From Acetobacteraceae bacterium (GTDB lineage Bacteria; Pseudomonadota; Alphaproteobacteria; Acetobacterales; Acetobacteraceae), in NCBI GenBank assembly GCA_947474705.1, contig CANJJS010000001.1, positions 62,001-126,000 of the forward strand: DNA of 64,000 nucleotides, written 5' to 3'. Numbering within the stretch: the stretch's first letter is position 1; the number at the start of each line of letters is the position of its first letter. The position numbers and the translations under genes are program-made. The notes beneath the pieces were generated by a model that did no database searches, was not told the DNA's origin, and was given only the letters and a program-made list of their open reading frames with translations. Shown one piece after another: positions 9,727-18,833 of this stretch.

Positions 9727-10191
9727 ATGTTCTGGCTATTGCTCGGTACCGCGATCCTGGCGTGTCTGCTGCTGGGCCTTAGGGCCTTCGAGCGGGCTTC
9801 GGTCGAGTCCATTCGCGCGTTACTGAAATGGGCGGCGGCGCTGGGCGGGATCGTGCTGACGTTGGGGCTGTTGCTCAGCGGGCGCGGCCTGCCGGCATTG
9901 GTGGGGCTGGCCGTGGCCGGGCCGGCGCTTTGGCAACGTTGGCGGGAGAGTCAGGCCTCCGGGCCGAGGGGCGCGCCGGGTTCGGATCGGCCGCGCCCGA
10001 AACAGCGGGGGGCCGGGGGCGCGATGACTCCGGCTGAGGCGTTGGAGGTGCTGGGTCTGAAGCCCGGCGCGGATGCGGCGGAGATCCATGCCGCGCATCG
10101 GCGCCTGATGCGGCTGGCGCATCCGGACGCCGGGGGCTCGGATTGGCTGGCGTCGCGGATCAATCAGGCGCGGGATGTGTTATTGGGCTGA
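9727..10191 (+). CDS. Membrane-anchored J-domain protein
   Basis: Protein of 154 residues. Two hydrophobic segments lie near residues 2-17 and 35-65, separated by a charged stretch. A Pro/Arg-rich linker follows, then a short C-terminal J-domain (about 100-154) containing the HPD triad in LAHPDAGGSDWLASRINQAR. This layout matches the TIM14/DnaJ-like proteins of alphaproteobacteria, which stimulate a DnaK-type chaperone at the membrane. A Hsp70 partner is not encoded nearby. It lies 74 bp upstream of galU on the same strand. Confidence 0.85.
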   Translation: MFWLLLGTAILACLLLGLRAFERASVESIRALLKWAAALGGIVLTLGLLLSGRGLPALVGLAVAGPALWQRWRESQASGPRGAPGSDRPRPKQRGAGGAMTPAEALEVLGLKPGADAAEIHAAHRRLMRLAHPDAGGSDWLASRINQARDVLLG

Positions 10192-10264
10192 ATGCTCGCG
10201 GTCCGCGCCATAATTTCGCCCGCTGTCCATGGTGCAAGCCACGTGTCGAACCTGGAGAGACTCC

Positions 10265-11134
10265 GTGCCCAAGAAGCTCCGCAAAGCCGTCCTGCCCGTC
10301 GCCGGCCTCGGCACCCGTTTCCTGCCGGCCACCAAGGCGCTGGCCAAGGAAATGCTGCCGGTCGTCGATAAGCCCTTGATTCAATACGCGGTCGAGGAAG
10401 CGCGCGCGGCCGGCATCGAGCAGTTCTGTTTCGTCACGGGGCGCGGGAAGACGGCGCTGGTGGAGCATTTCGACGTCGCGTTCGAGCTTGAGGCGACGCT
10501 CCGCGAGCGCAATCGCGTCGAGGCCTTGGCGCAACTGGATTCGATGCGCATCTCCCCCGGATCGTTGCTGACCGTTCGCCAGCAGGTGCCGCTGGGTCTC
10601 GGCCACGCGATCTGGTGCGCGCGCGCTTTTATCGGCGACGATCCCTTCGCCATTCTGCTGCCGGACGATCTGATCCTGTCGGAGACGCCGTGCATGGCGC
10701 AACTCGCGGCGGCCTACGAGGAAACCGGCGGCAATATCGTCGCCGTGGTCGATGTGCCGCGCGAACACACCAACCGTTACGGGATCCTGAAAACCGGTGC
10801 CGACGATGGCAAGCTGGTGGAAGTTCAGGGGCTCGTGGAAAAGCCCGCGCCCGCCGAAGCGCCCTCGACCCTGTCGGTGATTGGCCGCTACATTCTGATG
10901 CCCGAGGTGATCGGCCATCTCGCGAAGTTGGAACGTGGGGCGGGCAACGAGATCCAGTTGACCGACGGCATGGCGAAATTGATCGGGCAGCAACCGTTCC
11001 ATGGGCTTCGTTACGAAGGCAAGCGGTTCGATTGTGGCGATAAGGCGGGATATCTGGAAGCACAGATCGCCTTCGCCCTGAAGCGGCCCGATCTGGCCGG
11101 CGCGGTGCGCGAATTCCTCGAGAAATATCGTTGA
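10265..11134 (+). CDS. galU: UTP-glucose-1-phosphate uridylyltransferase
   Basis: Nucleotidyltransferase of 289 residues. The N-terminal signature KAVLPVAGLGTRFLPATKA contains the nucleotide-binding glycine-rich loop, VDKPLIQYAVEEA follows, and the C-terminal VEKPAPAEAPS and GKRFDCGDKAGYLEA motifs are those of GalU. It makes UDP-glucose from UTP and glucose 1-phosphate for envelope polysaccharides. I chose GTG 10265 because GGAGAG lies 7 bp before it; the ATG 36 bp upstream gives a non-conserved extension. The phosphohexomutase gene follows 13 bp later, which suggests an operon for sugar nucleotides. Confidence 0.94.
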   Translation: MPKKLRKAVLPVAGLGTRFLPATKALAKEMLPVVDKPLIQYAVEEARAAGIEQFCFVTGRGKTALVEHFDVAFELEATLRERNRVEALAQLDSMRISPGSLLTVRQQVPLGLGHAIWCARAFIGDDPFAILLPDDLILSETPCMAQLAAAYEETGGNIVAVVDVPREHTNRYGILKTGADDGKLVEVQGLVEKPAPAEAPSTLSVIGRYILMPEVIGHLAKLERGAGNEIQLTDGMAKLIGQQPFHGLRYEGKRFDCGDKAGYLEAQIAFALKRPDLAGAVREFLEKYR

Positions 11135-11147
11135 GCAGAGATAAATC

Positions 11148-12557
11148 ATGACATTCAGGCACACATTCGACCCCACCTCGCTCCGCGAATACGACATTCG
11201 CGGCATCGTCGGGCGCACGCTGACCGAAGCGGATGCCTTCGCCATCGGTCGCTGCTTCGGGACAATCGTCGCGCGCGAGGGCGGGTCCACCACGGCGGTT
11301 GGCTACGACGGCCGTTTGTCCAGTCCGGCGCTGGCGAAGGCGCTGTCGGCCGGTCTGCGCGCCAGCGGCATCGCCGTGACCAATATCGGTCTGGGCCCGA
11401 CACCGATGCTCTATTACACCGCCACCGCGATGAACACCGGCGGCGCGATCATGGTCACGGGCAGCCACAATCCGCCGGATTATAACGGCTTCAAGATGAT
11501 GCTCGGCCGCAAGCCGTTCTTCGGCGCGCAAATTCAACAACTCGGGACCATGGCGCGAGAGGGCGATGTCGTGCCGGAGGCCACCGCCACCGAGAAAACG
11601 ATCGACATCGCCGCCGAATATGTCGGGCGTTTGCGTAAAGACTGGGACGGCGGCGATCGCGCGCTGAAGGTGGTCTGGGACAACGGCAATGGCGCCGCCG
11701 GCGACATCCTCGCGGCCCTCGTCAAGCGCCTTCCTGGGCAGCACACCGTCCTGAATGGCGAGATCGACGGCACGTTTCCCGCCCACCATCCCGACCCCAC
11801 CGTGCCCGCCAACCTGGTGCAACTGATCGAGGAAGTGCGGAGCCGCGGCGCCGATATCGGGATCGCCTTCGACGGCGACGCCGACCGGATCGGGCTGGTG
11901 GACAATAAAGGCACGATCATGTTCGGCGACCAATTGATGGTGCTGCTGGCCCGCGATGTGCTGAAATCGCACCCCGGCGCCACCATCATCGCGGATGTCA
12001 AAGCCAGCCAGGTGCTGTTCGACGAAATCGCCCGCGCCGGCGGAAAGCCTTTGATGTGGAAGACCGGACACTCGCTGATCAAATCGAAAATGGCGGAGAC
12101 CGGCTGCCCGCTGGCCGGCGAAATGTCGGGACATATCTTCTTCGCCGACAAATGGTACGGGTTCGACGACGCGCTCTATGCCGCGGTCCGCATGTTGGGC
12201 ATTCTCGCCCGCTCCGGCCTGCCGCTTTCGGCACAGCGCGAGGCCCTGCCACAGGTCGTCAACACGCCCGAGCTTCGTTTCGACTGCGACGATGTGCGCA
12301 AGTTCAAGGTCGTGGAGGAGGTCGCGGCGCGGTTACGCGCGGCGGGCGCCAATGTGTCGGAAACCGACGGGGTGCGGGTGTTGACGGAAGACGGCTGGTG
12401 GCTGCTGCGGGCGTCCAACACCCAGGCGGTTCTGGTCGCGCGCGCGGAGGCGAAGAGCGAGGCCGGTCTCGAAGCCCTGAAGGCCGCGCTGGTTAGCCAG
12501 CTCGCCGCGTCGGGCCTGGCGGCGCCGGATTTTTCCGGCGCCAACGCGGGGCACTGA
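11148..12557 (+). CDS. Phosphomannomutase/phosphoglucomutase
   Basis: Alpha-D-phosphohexomutase of 469 residues, the length of AlgC/ManB-type enzymes. It contains the phosphoserine loop [16 protein letters not shown], the metal-binding loop [12 protein letters not shown], the sugar-binding GEMSGHIFF loop and the C-terminal phosphate-binding segment [15 protein letters not shown]. It interconverts 1- and 6-phosphates of mannose and/or glucose and so can feed the adjacent GalU with glucose 1-phosphate. The stop lies 4 bp from the convergent Nudix gene. Confidence 0.93.
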   Translation: MTFRHTFDPTSLREYDIRGIVGRTLTEADAFAIGRCFGTIVAREGGSTTAVGYDGRLSSPALAKALSAGLRASGIAVTNIGLGPTPMLYYTATAMNTGGAIMVTGSHNPPDYNGFKMMLGRKPFFGAQIQQLGTMAREGDVVPEATATEKTIDIAAEYVGRLRKDWDGGDRALKVVWDNGNGAAGDILAALVKRLPGQHTVLNGEIDGTFPAHHPDPTVPANLVQLIEEVRSRGADIGIAFDGDADRIGLVDNKGTIMFGDQLMVLLARDVLKSHPGATIIADVKASQVLFDEIARAGGKPLMWKTGHSLIKSKMAETGCPLAGEMSGHIFFADKWYGFDDALYAAVRMLGILARSGLPLSAQREALPQVVNTPELRFDCDDVRKFKVVEEVAARLRAAGANVSETDGVRVLTEDGWWLLRASNTQAVLVARAEAKSEAGLEALKAALVSQLAASGLAAPDFSGANAGH

Positions 12558-12561
12558 GCGG

Positions 12562-13218
12562 TTATTCCATAACCCAGCCGCGGTCTTTTTTCAGGACAGG
12601 CACGTGCGTCCGCGCGTCCCGCTCCGCATCGGTCATCGCCAGGAACAGGCGCATCTGTTCCAGGACTTTTCGCGTGGGGGTGGCGAGGTCGAGCGCCATC
12701 GCCTCGTCGAAGTCGTAGAATCGTAGATTGTCGAGTTCGCCGTCGCCGCCAAGCTCGCCCGTTATGTGGGAGGCATGGATGCAAAGAAAGCGCGCGTTGA
12801 ACCGAATCGGCAGGCCCGGCGGCGTAATCGCGCGGGCGAGATAGCGGAGACCCTCCAGCCTGGGCGGTTCGCCCATGGTCAGCCCGGTTTCTTCCAGCAA
12901 CTCGCGCGCCGCGGCGATGGCGAGTCCGTGCGCGAGTTTCGGGCTGGCGCCCCGATGCAACGCCCAATCCGTGTGCTTATGAAGCGCGGAGGCGGCGGGC
13001 GCGGTCAGATCCGCGCGATCGACGGCGCCGCCGGGGAAGACCAGGCGATTGGGCATGAAACGATGTTTGGCACCGCGCATGCCCATCAGAATTTCGGTGG
13101 ACGCGCCGGTCTCGCGCCAGACCAGCAGGCTGGCGGCATGGCGGGCGCGGATTGTTTTCGGGCGCGGCGGCTCGTGTTGGTCCACCAGCGTGGCGGGACG
13201 GCGGTGGTCGTCAGGCAA
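12562..13218 (-). CDS. Nudix hydrolase family protein
   Basis: Protein of 218 residues. The Nudix box is recognisable in the ARELLEETGL segment, with GGAVDRADL upstream, separated by a longer insertion than the canonical 23-residue box. This resembles the NUDT8/NUDT19-like subgroup acting on CoA-type or nucleotide diphosphates. FMPNRLVFPGGAVD precedes the box. The start taken is TTG 13218, overlapping the nitroreductase stop, with AAGGA about 8 bp before; GTG a few codons later is an alternative. Confidence 0.82.
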   Translation of the reverse strand: MPDDHRRPATLVDQHEPPRPKTIRARHAASLLVWRETGASTEILMGMRGAKHRFMPNRLVFPGGAVDRADLTAPAASALHKHTDWALHRGASPKLAHGLAIAAARELLEETGLTMGEPPRLEGLRYLARAITPPGLPIRFNARFLCIHASHITGELGGDGELDNLRFYDFDEAMALDLATPTRKVLEQMRLFLAMTDAERDARTHVPVLKKDRGWVME

Positions 13219-14035
13219 GATCGAATCCTTTCGTGCGGAGATAAGCGGCGAAGCCGAAACGTTCGGGGACCGAGAGTTGGCGGGCGACGTTCTCGCTCCA
13301 GCCGACCCCGTCGCGCGGGGGATAGACGTCGTTGTTTTTCAGGCCCGAGGCGGCGACGGGATCGCGGTCGCGCCGCCGCTCGTCGTAGGTCATGATGTCG
13401 TTTTCGAGCTGGACGTCGTCGTAGCGTTCGCGATGGACGACGATCGAGGGCGGCAGGCGCATGGAAACGGGCCTGCGGAACACCGGCCAGCCGACGGTCA
13501 GCCCGGCGACGGGATATACGCCGTTGGGCAGACCGAGAAGCGGCGACACACGCTCGATATGCGAGCGGACATAGGAGATCGGGCAGGTGCCGAGCCCCAC
13601 CGCCTCGGCGGCGGCCATGAACTGCGCCATGGCCAGCGAGCAATCGACGGCGGTGTTGAGAAACGTGTCGAGGTTGTTGTTGGCGTGCGGCATGTTGTGC
13701 AGATCGCACAGCAATTGCCCGCGGCGCATGTCGCCGCACCAGATGAGGAAGACGGGCGCGGTGGCGATCCAGTCCATGGTGCCGATCCAGTCGGCGATCT
13801 GCTTGATCCGGGGTTTGTCGCGCATGACGACGACGGAATATTGTTGCAGATCCGACTTCGCGGGGGCCGATTGCGCGGCGGCAAGCAGCCCGTCCAGCAA
13901 CGAATCTGGAATATCCTGGTCTGTGTAGCGGCGCACCACCCGCCGGTCGAGCAAGGGGGCGATCGCGTCGGGTATTTCGACGTCCGGCATGTCGGTCCCG
14001 AAGCGCGCTTTAAGAAGGGCTTGTCCGTCGGCCAT
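13211..14035 (-). CDS. Nitroreductase family protein
   Basis: FMN-dependent oxidoreductase of 274 residues. The N-terminal FMN phosphate-binding motif is RRVVRRYTDQDI, followed by SAPAKSDLQQY, an AVDCSLAMAQFMAAAEAVGLG helix and GLGTCPISYVR, all in the order seen in the NfsA/nitroreductase fold. The natural substrate is unknown; relatives reduce nitroaromatics, quinones or flavins. ATG 14035 has a strong AGGAGAAA site. It shares an 8-bp overlap with the Nudix gene, so the two are probably one transcript. Confidence 0.9.
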   Translation of the reverse strand: MADGQALLKARFGTDMPDVEIPDAIAPLLDRRVVRRYTDQDIPDSLLDGLLAAAQSAPAKSDLQQYSVVVMRDKPRIKQIADWIGTMDWIATAPVFLIWCGDMRRGQLLCDLHNMPHANNNLDTFLNTAVDCSLAMAQFMAAAEAVGLGTCPISYVRSHIERVSPLLGLPNGVYPVAGLTVGWPVFRRPVSMRLPPSIVVHRERYDDVQLENDIMTYDERRRDRDPVAASGLKNNDVYPPRDGVGWSENVARQLSVPERFGFAAYLRTKGFDLA

Positions 14036-14206
14036 TGCGTTTCTCCTGTCTCGTCCCGTCGACGCCACCCTTGCCGGAACGGCGCGGCGGCGCAAGCGGC
14101 GGGGAAGGCGGATGGCGCGCGGGACACGAGGAGCGAACGTCGCTGAAATCGCCAGCGGAGACGAGACCCGCTCTTGGCGGAACCTGGCGCGAAGGGGCGC
14201 CCCGAC

Positions 14207-15619
14207 TCAGGCCACCGCGCCCGCCACCTCCGCCTTATGCCCCGCGGTAACAAGCCGCGCGCTCTCCAGTTCGTGATCCCGCGCGCGCGCGCGGTGCGTC
14301 ACCCGCTGGATCCCCGGAATCGCGAGCAAGGTCGGTTTCACGATCTGTTCCATCGACAGCAGCGAGTAGGGGCAATTCGCGCAACTGCCGACGAAGCGCA
14401 CCTGCAACTCGCCGAGACCTTCGTCGATGTTCAGGATATCCAGCCGCCCGCCATCGTTGGCCAGGACGGGCTCGATGATGGAGGCGACGACCCGGTCCAC
14501 GCGCTCCGTCAGTGTGCCGGTGTAGAGGCCGTCGCGATTGTAAAGTGCGACCTGGTCTTCGGCGTCCTCGCCAAGGGCCTGGATCGCGTCGGCGGTTTCG
14601 GCGGCCTTGCGCTCGTCCAGCACGCCCAGCCCGGCGAGGGACCCGATCAGATCGGGCGAGATCCGCTGGCGCACGAGATGGTCGGCGAAGGCGCGGGGAT
14701 GCGCGGGGGAGAAGGCCAGTTTCGATTGGTATTCGGTCCAGTCGAAGGGCACGGGGCCGCTGACCTCGAAATTCGCGTCGCCGGTGCGGACGTAATCGAC
14801 GATCAGCTCGCCGAGACGGTCGAAGAAGCGCCGGTGCTCTTTCCCGGTCGCCGAACGCTTGCGGTTGATGACCGCGCCCCGCAGACGCGTGAGTTCGCGG
14901 TCCTTGGGCAGCACGCCGGTGACGACATCGACCCGCACCGCGCGGTTGCGCTGGCGGTCCACCATGATCAGCGCGCTGTTGCCGATGGCGCGGGAATGGA
15001 CCAGCAGTGTCGCGCCCAGATCGGCGGGCGAGATGCCAAGGAAATGCGCGGGAACGTCGCCCGCGCAAGGGATCGCCACGCCGCTGACGAAGGCCAGGTC
15101 GTCGCGCTTCACGACGGTGCCGGGCCCGTACAGCAGGTCCAGTCCGCGTTTCGCGGCGATGAACAACTGGATGGCGACGATTTCTTCCTTGAACTCCAGC
15201 ACCGCGCTTTTGTGCGCCGACAGCAGGTTCAGTTCGACCGGCCCGCCATCGCCGCCGAGCACCGTCACGCCGCCGACGAAATCGGAGAGGATGCGGTGCA
15301 GCACGCTATGGTAGTCGAAGCGGCGGATCAGTGGCAGCAGCACGCGCAGGAACCGGTCGCGCGGTTCGGGCGGCAAGGCGCGCAACATCGGGGCGGCCGC
15401 CGCGCGATAGGCGGCGTCCGTGCCGTAGCGCTGGAAAAAGGCGGTCATGGCGCCGGCCGCCTCGCTGAGCCGTTCCGTTGCCTGGTTCTGGGGGTCGCGC
15501 AGGTGTTCGGGCGGCAGCCAGTCGATACGGTCCGGGGTCTCGCGCTGGGTGTCGATCCAATCGGAGTCGGCCGGGAACATCGCGCGCCAGGAGTCGAACA
15601 GACGATCGGTGGCCGCCAC
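14207..15619 (-). CDS. NifU C-terminal domain protein, probably the displaced 3' part of the upstream molybdoenzyme gene
   Basis: About 470 residues from GTG 15619. The C-terminal 80 residues are a NifU-like scaffold domain: VLANDGGRLDILNIDEG, then GSCANCPYSLLSMEQIV with the CxxC cluster site and IPGIQRV. The large N-terminal part (about 1-370) is not recognised; it contains a DYHSVLHRI segment and a GTVVKRDDL stretch. No ribosome-binding site precedes the GTG. In this frame the sequence just upstream reads IQIRPLRPLEAALWNGPDTE, which continues the expected end of the molybdopterin enzyme. The two genes may therefore be one fused gene of about 1286 residues interrupted at a G run (15686-15692). 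Confidence 0.8.
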   Translation of the reverse strand: MAATDRLFDSWRAMFPADSDWIDTQRETPDRIDWLPPEHLRDPQNQATERLSEAAGAMTAFFQRYGTDAAYRAAAAPMLRALPPEPRDRFLRVLLPLIRRFDYHSVLHRILSDFVGGVTVLGGDGGPVELNLLSAHKSAVLEFKEEIVAIQLFIAAKRGLDLLYGPGTVVKRDDLAFVSGVAIPCAGDVPAHFLGISPADLGATLLVHSRAIGNSALIMVDRQRNRAVRVDVVTGVLPKDRELTRLRGAVINRKRSATGKEHRRFFDRLGELIVDYVRTGDANFEVSGPVPFDWTEYQSKLAFSPAHPRAFADHLVRQRISPDLIGSLAGLGVLDERKAAETADAIQALGEDAEDQVALYNRDGLYTGTLTERVDRVVASIIEPVLANDGGRLDILNIDEGLGELQVRFVGSCANCPYSLLSMEQIVKPTLLAIPGIQRVTHRARARDHELESARLVTAGHKAEVAGAVA

Positions 15620-18069
15620 GAGAGACTCGGTGTCCGGCCCGTTCCACAGCGCGGCCTCCAGGGGACGCAGGGGGCGGATCTGGATGGGGGGGTGCGCTTG
15701 ATCAGGCTTTGGTGGGTGAACTGGTCGGCCTCGACATAGTCGGTGAGGCGGTTCACCTCGCCCGGCACGAAATCGATGAAGACGGCGCCGCGGGGGATGC
15801 GGCCGTTGAATGCGGTTTCCGCGATCACGGCGCCGTGATCGCTGACGATCGTCGCGGGCGTGCCCTCGGGCAGGCCGAGAGCACGCGCTTCGTTCGGATG
15901 TATTTCGAAAAAATGCTCGTCCGGGTCGAGCCCGTAGATCGGCAGGGTTTTAATGCCGGAGTTGTAACGGCCGCGTCCGCGCAGTGCCTGGCGTCCGGGA
16001 CGGCCGCGGCCCGAGATCAGCGACAGCGTGCCCTTGGGCAGCGGCGCGTCCAGCCGGGCCAGGAAATCGTCCGGCGGGCACACGAGTTTGGCGGCGGCCC
16101 GGTTGCCGCCGTGCAGGCCCGGAAACGAATCGCCGCCGCCGCCAAGGGGCGCGTAGCGTCCGTTGCCGCCCCACTGCACGCCCATCCCGGCGTTCGCGCG
16201 CAGGGTCGCGTGGCTGATCGGCGCGCCCGTCGAGTCCTCCAGGCGGCAATACATATCCAGTTCGCGGGTGGTCGCGACCGCGTGGTCGAACACCTTGTCC
16301 GGCCGTACATCGCCCGACTCGTCCAGATACCGCGCGAAGGTCCGGTGCACGACATCCGGGTCCAGCCCGTTCAGTTCGGCGGTGTCGGGGTCGCGCAGCC
16401 GCTCGGCGATTTTCAGGGCCAGGCGGGCGAGGATTTGCTCGTCGGCCCAGGCGTTGGGCGGGGGAGGGGTGAGGCGTTGCTGGAGTTGGAGGGTGCGGTC
16501 GCCGCGCTGGATGGTGCCGGTCCGCTCGACATAGGTGAGCGAGGGCAGCAGCACATCGGCGTGTTCCAGCACGCCGTCGGCGAGGAAACTGTCGATGACG
16601 ATATTGAAGGACCGGCCCATGCGCCGGGCCCAATGGCCGACGCGGGGCATGTTCTTGGTCATCTGCGTGCCGACGAACAGGAAGCAATAGATCCGGTCAT
16701 CCTCCGCCATGCGCGCGACGGGTGTGCCCTTGTGCGGCGGGATGTTTTCCTCCGGCAGGTCCAGGGCGCGGGCCAGCGCGGCGCGGTGCGCGGGATTGTC
16801 CGGGTCGTGGTTGAATACCAGCTTGCGGCCGTTGAAGCCCATCATCAGCTCGCTGGTGGCGTTCGACTGGCCCGCGACCCGCATCGACCCGGCGCCGCGG
16901 CGGCCGACGGCGCCGGTCAGTAGCAACAGATTGAGGTTGGTGGAAAACCCATAGGCGCCGGTCGATTGATTGACGCCCATGCTGGACACGAAAGCGGCGC
17001 GGGGCCTGTGTCCGTCCCGCGGTTGCGCGATCGACGCGGCGTATTGTCGAATTGTGTCCGCCAGCGCCGCGACATCCTGGTCTGGCAGCGCGATGCTCGC
17101 CGCCGCCGCTTCCGCCTGGAACCGGTCCTGGGCGCACAGCGCGCGGAACGCGGCCTCGCTGTCCGGATCGACGCGGGCGGCGAGGCTGTCGCGGTCCTCC
17201 CAGCCATTGTCGAGAATGACGCGCGCCACGGCCAGGTTGAACTTCACGTCGCCGCCCTGGCGGAAGCGGATATGCAGCGTGCGCGGGTCGGTTTCTTCCA
17301 GGTCGGTGACCGTGTCGGTGCGGACGGGATCGATGACCACCTTGATGGCGCGCGTGTTGCGCTTGATCTTCTCGTAGGCCTGCGGAAACGTCACGAAGGC
17401 GTTGGTACCGTGCATGACGGCGACGTCGCATTCCAGCAACTCGTCGAACTGGCTCCAGGTGAAGCTGGCTTCGTTGCCGAAATTGAGTTGATGCGCCGCG
17501 CCGGCCGAGGTCAGGCAATGTTCCGAGTTCGCGCCGATCGTGGGCAGGCGGAAGACCAGCTTGTAAAGGCTGGCCATCCAGATCGCCTCGATGGTTTTTT
17601 GTCCGTTGCCATAGATCGCCACCGCGTCCGGCCCGACCCATTCGCGGGCATGCAGGAACAGCCAGGCGGCGCGGTCCAGCGCCTCATCCCAGGACACTTC
17701 CTTCATCTTGCCGTCGTGGCCGCGCAGCATCGGCGCGCGGATGCGGTCGTCGGCGATGCCGCGGCGGGCGAGGCGCTTCACTCGCTCCGCGTCGCCGCCG
17801 GTCATCAACGACGTCTTGCCTTTCACGCACAGGCCAAGGTCCGACAAAGGTTCGACCTTTTCGGCGCCGCGCGAGTCGGTTTCGACCGTGTAGGGGCAGC
17901 CGACGCCGCAATAACTGCACACGCTGGATTTCGCGCGGATCGCGTTGTCGCGCGCGCGCACCCGCGGTTCGTCGAGTAAGGCGGGGTTGGCGGCGATGGC
18001 GGCGACGAACGCCGCGGGCGTGGCTGCGATCAGTGCATCGGTGCCCCATTCGATTGCGTCTTGTGTCAT
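15445..18069 (-). CDS. Molybdopterin oxidoreductase, formate dehydrogenase/assimilatory nitrate reductase type
   Basis: The first 793 or so residues form a bis-MGD enzyme. The N-terminal 4Fe-4S site uses C51, C54, C58 and C81 (CSYCGVGCPY, then LGLCVKGKT). The molybdenum ligand is likely C185 in GANSEHCLTSAG, so it is a cysteine enzyme, not selenocysteine. MGVNQSTGAY and the dinucleotide-binding domain (SGRGRPGRQ onward, about 690-790) follow. The last 80 residues after the G run are out of frame. No FdhB or FdhC type partner or FdhD lies nearby. The substrate (formate or nitrate) is not decidable by eye. Fur-type sites lie 228-307 bp upstream. Confidence 0.85.
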   Translation of the reverse strand: MTQDAIEWGTDALIAATPAAFVAAIAANPALLDEPRVRARDNAIRAKSSVCSYCGVGCPYTVETDSRGAEKVEPLSDLGLCVKGKTSLMTGGDAERVKRLARRGIADDRIRAPMLRGHDGKMKEVSWDEALDRAAWLFLHAREWVGPDAVAIYGNGQKTIEAIWMASLYKLVFRLPTIGANSEHCLTSAGAAHQLNFGNEASFTWSQFDELLECDVAVMHGTNAFVTFPQAYEKIKRNTRAIKVVIDPVRTDTVTDLEETDPRTLHIRFRQGGDVKFNLAVARVILDNGWEDRDSLAARVDPDSEAAFRALCAQDRFQAEAAAASIALPDQDVAALADTIRQYAASIAQPRDGHRPRAAFVSSMGVNQSTGAYGFSTNLNLLLLTGAVGRRGAGSMRVAGQSNATSELMMGFNGRKLVFNHDPDNPAHRAALARALDLPEENIPPHKGTPVARMAEDDRIYCFLFVGTQMTKNMPRVGHWARRMGRSFNIVIDSFLADGVLEHADVLLPSLTYVERTGTIQRGDRTLQLQQRLTPPPPNAWADEQILARLALKIAERLRDPDTAELNGLDPDVVHRTFARYLDESGDVRPDKVFDHAVATTRELDMYCRLEDSTGAPISHATLRANAGMGVQWGGNGRYAPLGGGGDSFPGLHGGNRAAAKLVCPPDDFLARLDAPLPKGTLSLISGRGRPGRQALRGRGRYNSGIKTLPIYGLDPDEHFFEIHPNEARALGLPEGTPATIVSDHGAVIAETAFNGRIPRGAVFIDFVPGEVNRLTDYVEADQFTHQSLIKRTPPSRSAPCVPWRPRCGTGRTPSLSWRPPIVCSTPGARCSRPTPIGSTPSARPRTVSTGCRPNTCATPRTRQRNGSARRPAP
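15686..15692 (-). other. Seven-base homopolymer at the frame break between molybdoenzyme and NifU part
   Basis: The plus strand has GGGGGGG (minus-strand reading CGC ACC CCC CCA). Staying in frame gives an unrelated 80-residue tail ending at 15445. A shift of -1 at this point gives KRTPPIQIRPLRP, which looks like the proper C-terminus of the family, and runs straight into the NifU protein frame. The cause may be a sequencing/assembly error, a real mutation, or transcriptional or ribosomal slippage. Confidence 0.75.
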
Positions 18070-18677
18070 CGCGACCGCTCCGCCCAGTGTTTTTTCCCAC
18101 CCGCCGGAAGCCGTGGCGGAGACTGCTTCTTTCGCCGGGACGTCCCGGTGGCTTTTCGCGAAACCCTACGTTTTTCGCGAAACCCCGTGCCATGGCATGC
18201 GCACCGCGCATGGGACGCATGAGGCGCCGCACCGATAGCGCACGGCGCGCGCGAATGTAAACATAAATTGGATGCGAACCGTATCGATAATGCAGATGAG
18301 AATCATTCGCATTTTTCAGATGTCCAAATGCGAATCTCTTGCATTCCGTTGAGGCCGCCGTTGCGAATCCTTCGCATTTCGTCCGGATCGCGCGCGCCGG
18401 ATTTTGGCGTATTTTCCCAGCGGCGCCGGTTGCTGGTCCGCCAGAAACATGTCGTGGTCCGGCGCCGCCGCTCCAGTCCATGGCCGCGCCCGGCCAGCGT
18501 CAGCCATCCGTCTCCCGTATCGGAACGTCCGGACCAAATCCCGGCCAGGACGCGGGAGGGGCCGCACGGGCGACAGCAAGACTTCGCGCCGCGCACGCCG
18601 CGGCCACGGCGGAGCGTCGGCCGTCACGTCCGGACCGCCTCGCCATTGATGCCACAGTGGGAAGACCGGTGGTCCCG
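18070..18677. other. 608-bp region without a convincing gene
   Basis: The interval between the molybdoenzyme start and the small ORF ending at 18678 contains open frames on both strands, but none has recognisable domains and they shadow each other. The 18241-18380 part is AT-richer than its surroundings and holds the phased Fur-type palindromes. It is probably the promoter region of the molybdoenzyme gene. The 18380-18677 part may be decayed coding sequence. Confidence 0.6.
18297..18376. promoter_or_regulatory. Three phased Fur-type operator palindromes
   Basis: Three 15-bp near-palindromes: TGAGAATCATTCGCA (18297-18311), TGCGAATCTCTTGCA (18329-18343) and TGCGAATCCTTCGCA (18362-18376). They start 32 and 33 bp apart, close to three helical turns, so they lie on one face of the DNA. 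The first matches 12 of 14 specified bases of the 7-1-7 Fur box TGATAATNATTATCA. A lone half-site TGCGAAC lies at 18273. They lie upstream of the molybdenum/iron-sulphur enzyme gene on the minus strand, so iron-dependent control of that gene is the simplest reading. Which Fur-family regulator (Fur, Mur, Irr) binds is not known. Confidence 0.65.
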
Positions 18678-18833
18678 TCAGGTATAGGCGGCTTCCAGCA
18701 TTTTGCGGATGTCTTCAGGGATCGGATCGGCCTCCGGCTTCGCCTCGGGCTTCGCGGGCGCCGCCGATACTTCCGGCACATCCCGTGGCGCGGCGAATTT
18801 CGCGGGTTTCCGGCGGGGCGCGCGCGCGCTCAT
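18678..18833 (-). CDS. Small 51-residue protein coupled to CoA-transferase genes
   Basis: Its ATG overlaps the stop of the CoA-transferase B gene as ATGA, which argues for real, coupled translation. The protein is basic at the N-terminus (MSARAPRRKPAKF), Pro/Ala/Glu-rich in the middle, and ends in EDIRKMLEAAYT, which looks like a short amphipathic helix. No signal peptide or membrane segment is seen. I do not recognise the family; it may be an accessory or assembly peptide for the transferase. Confidence 0.55.
   Translation of the reverse strand: MSARAPRRKPAKFAAPRDVPEVSAAPAKPEAKPEADPIPEDIRKMLEAAYT

Noticed and set aside
12562-12600. Terminator between the phosphohexomutase and Nudix genes
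   Set aside because: The stops are 4 bp apart and no stem with a T-run is visible.
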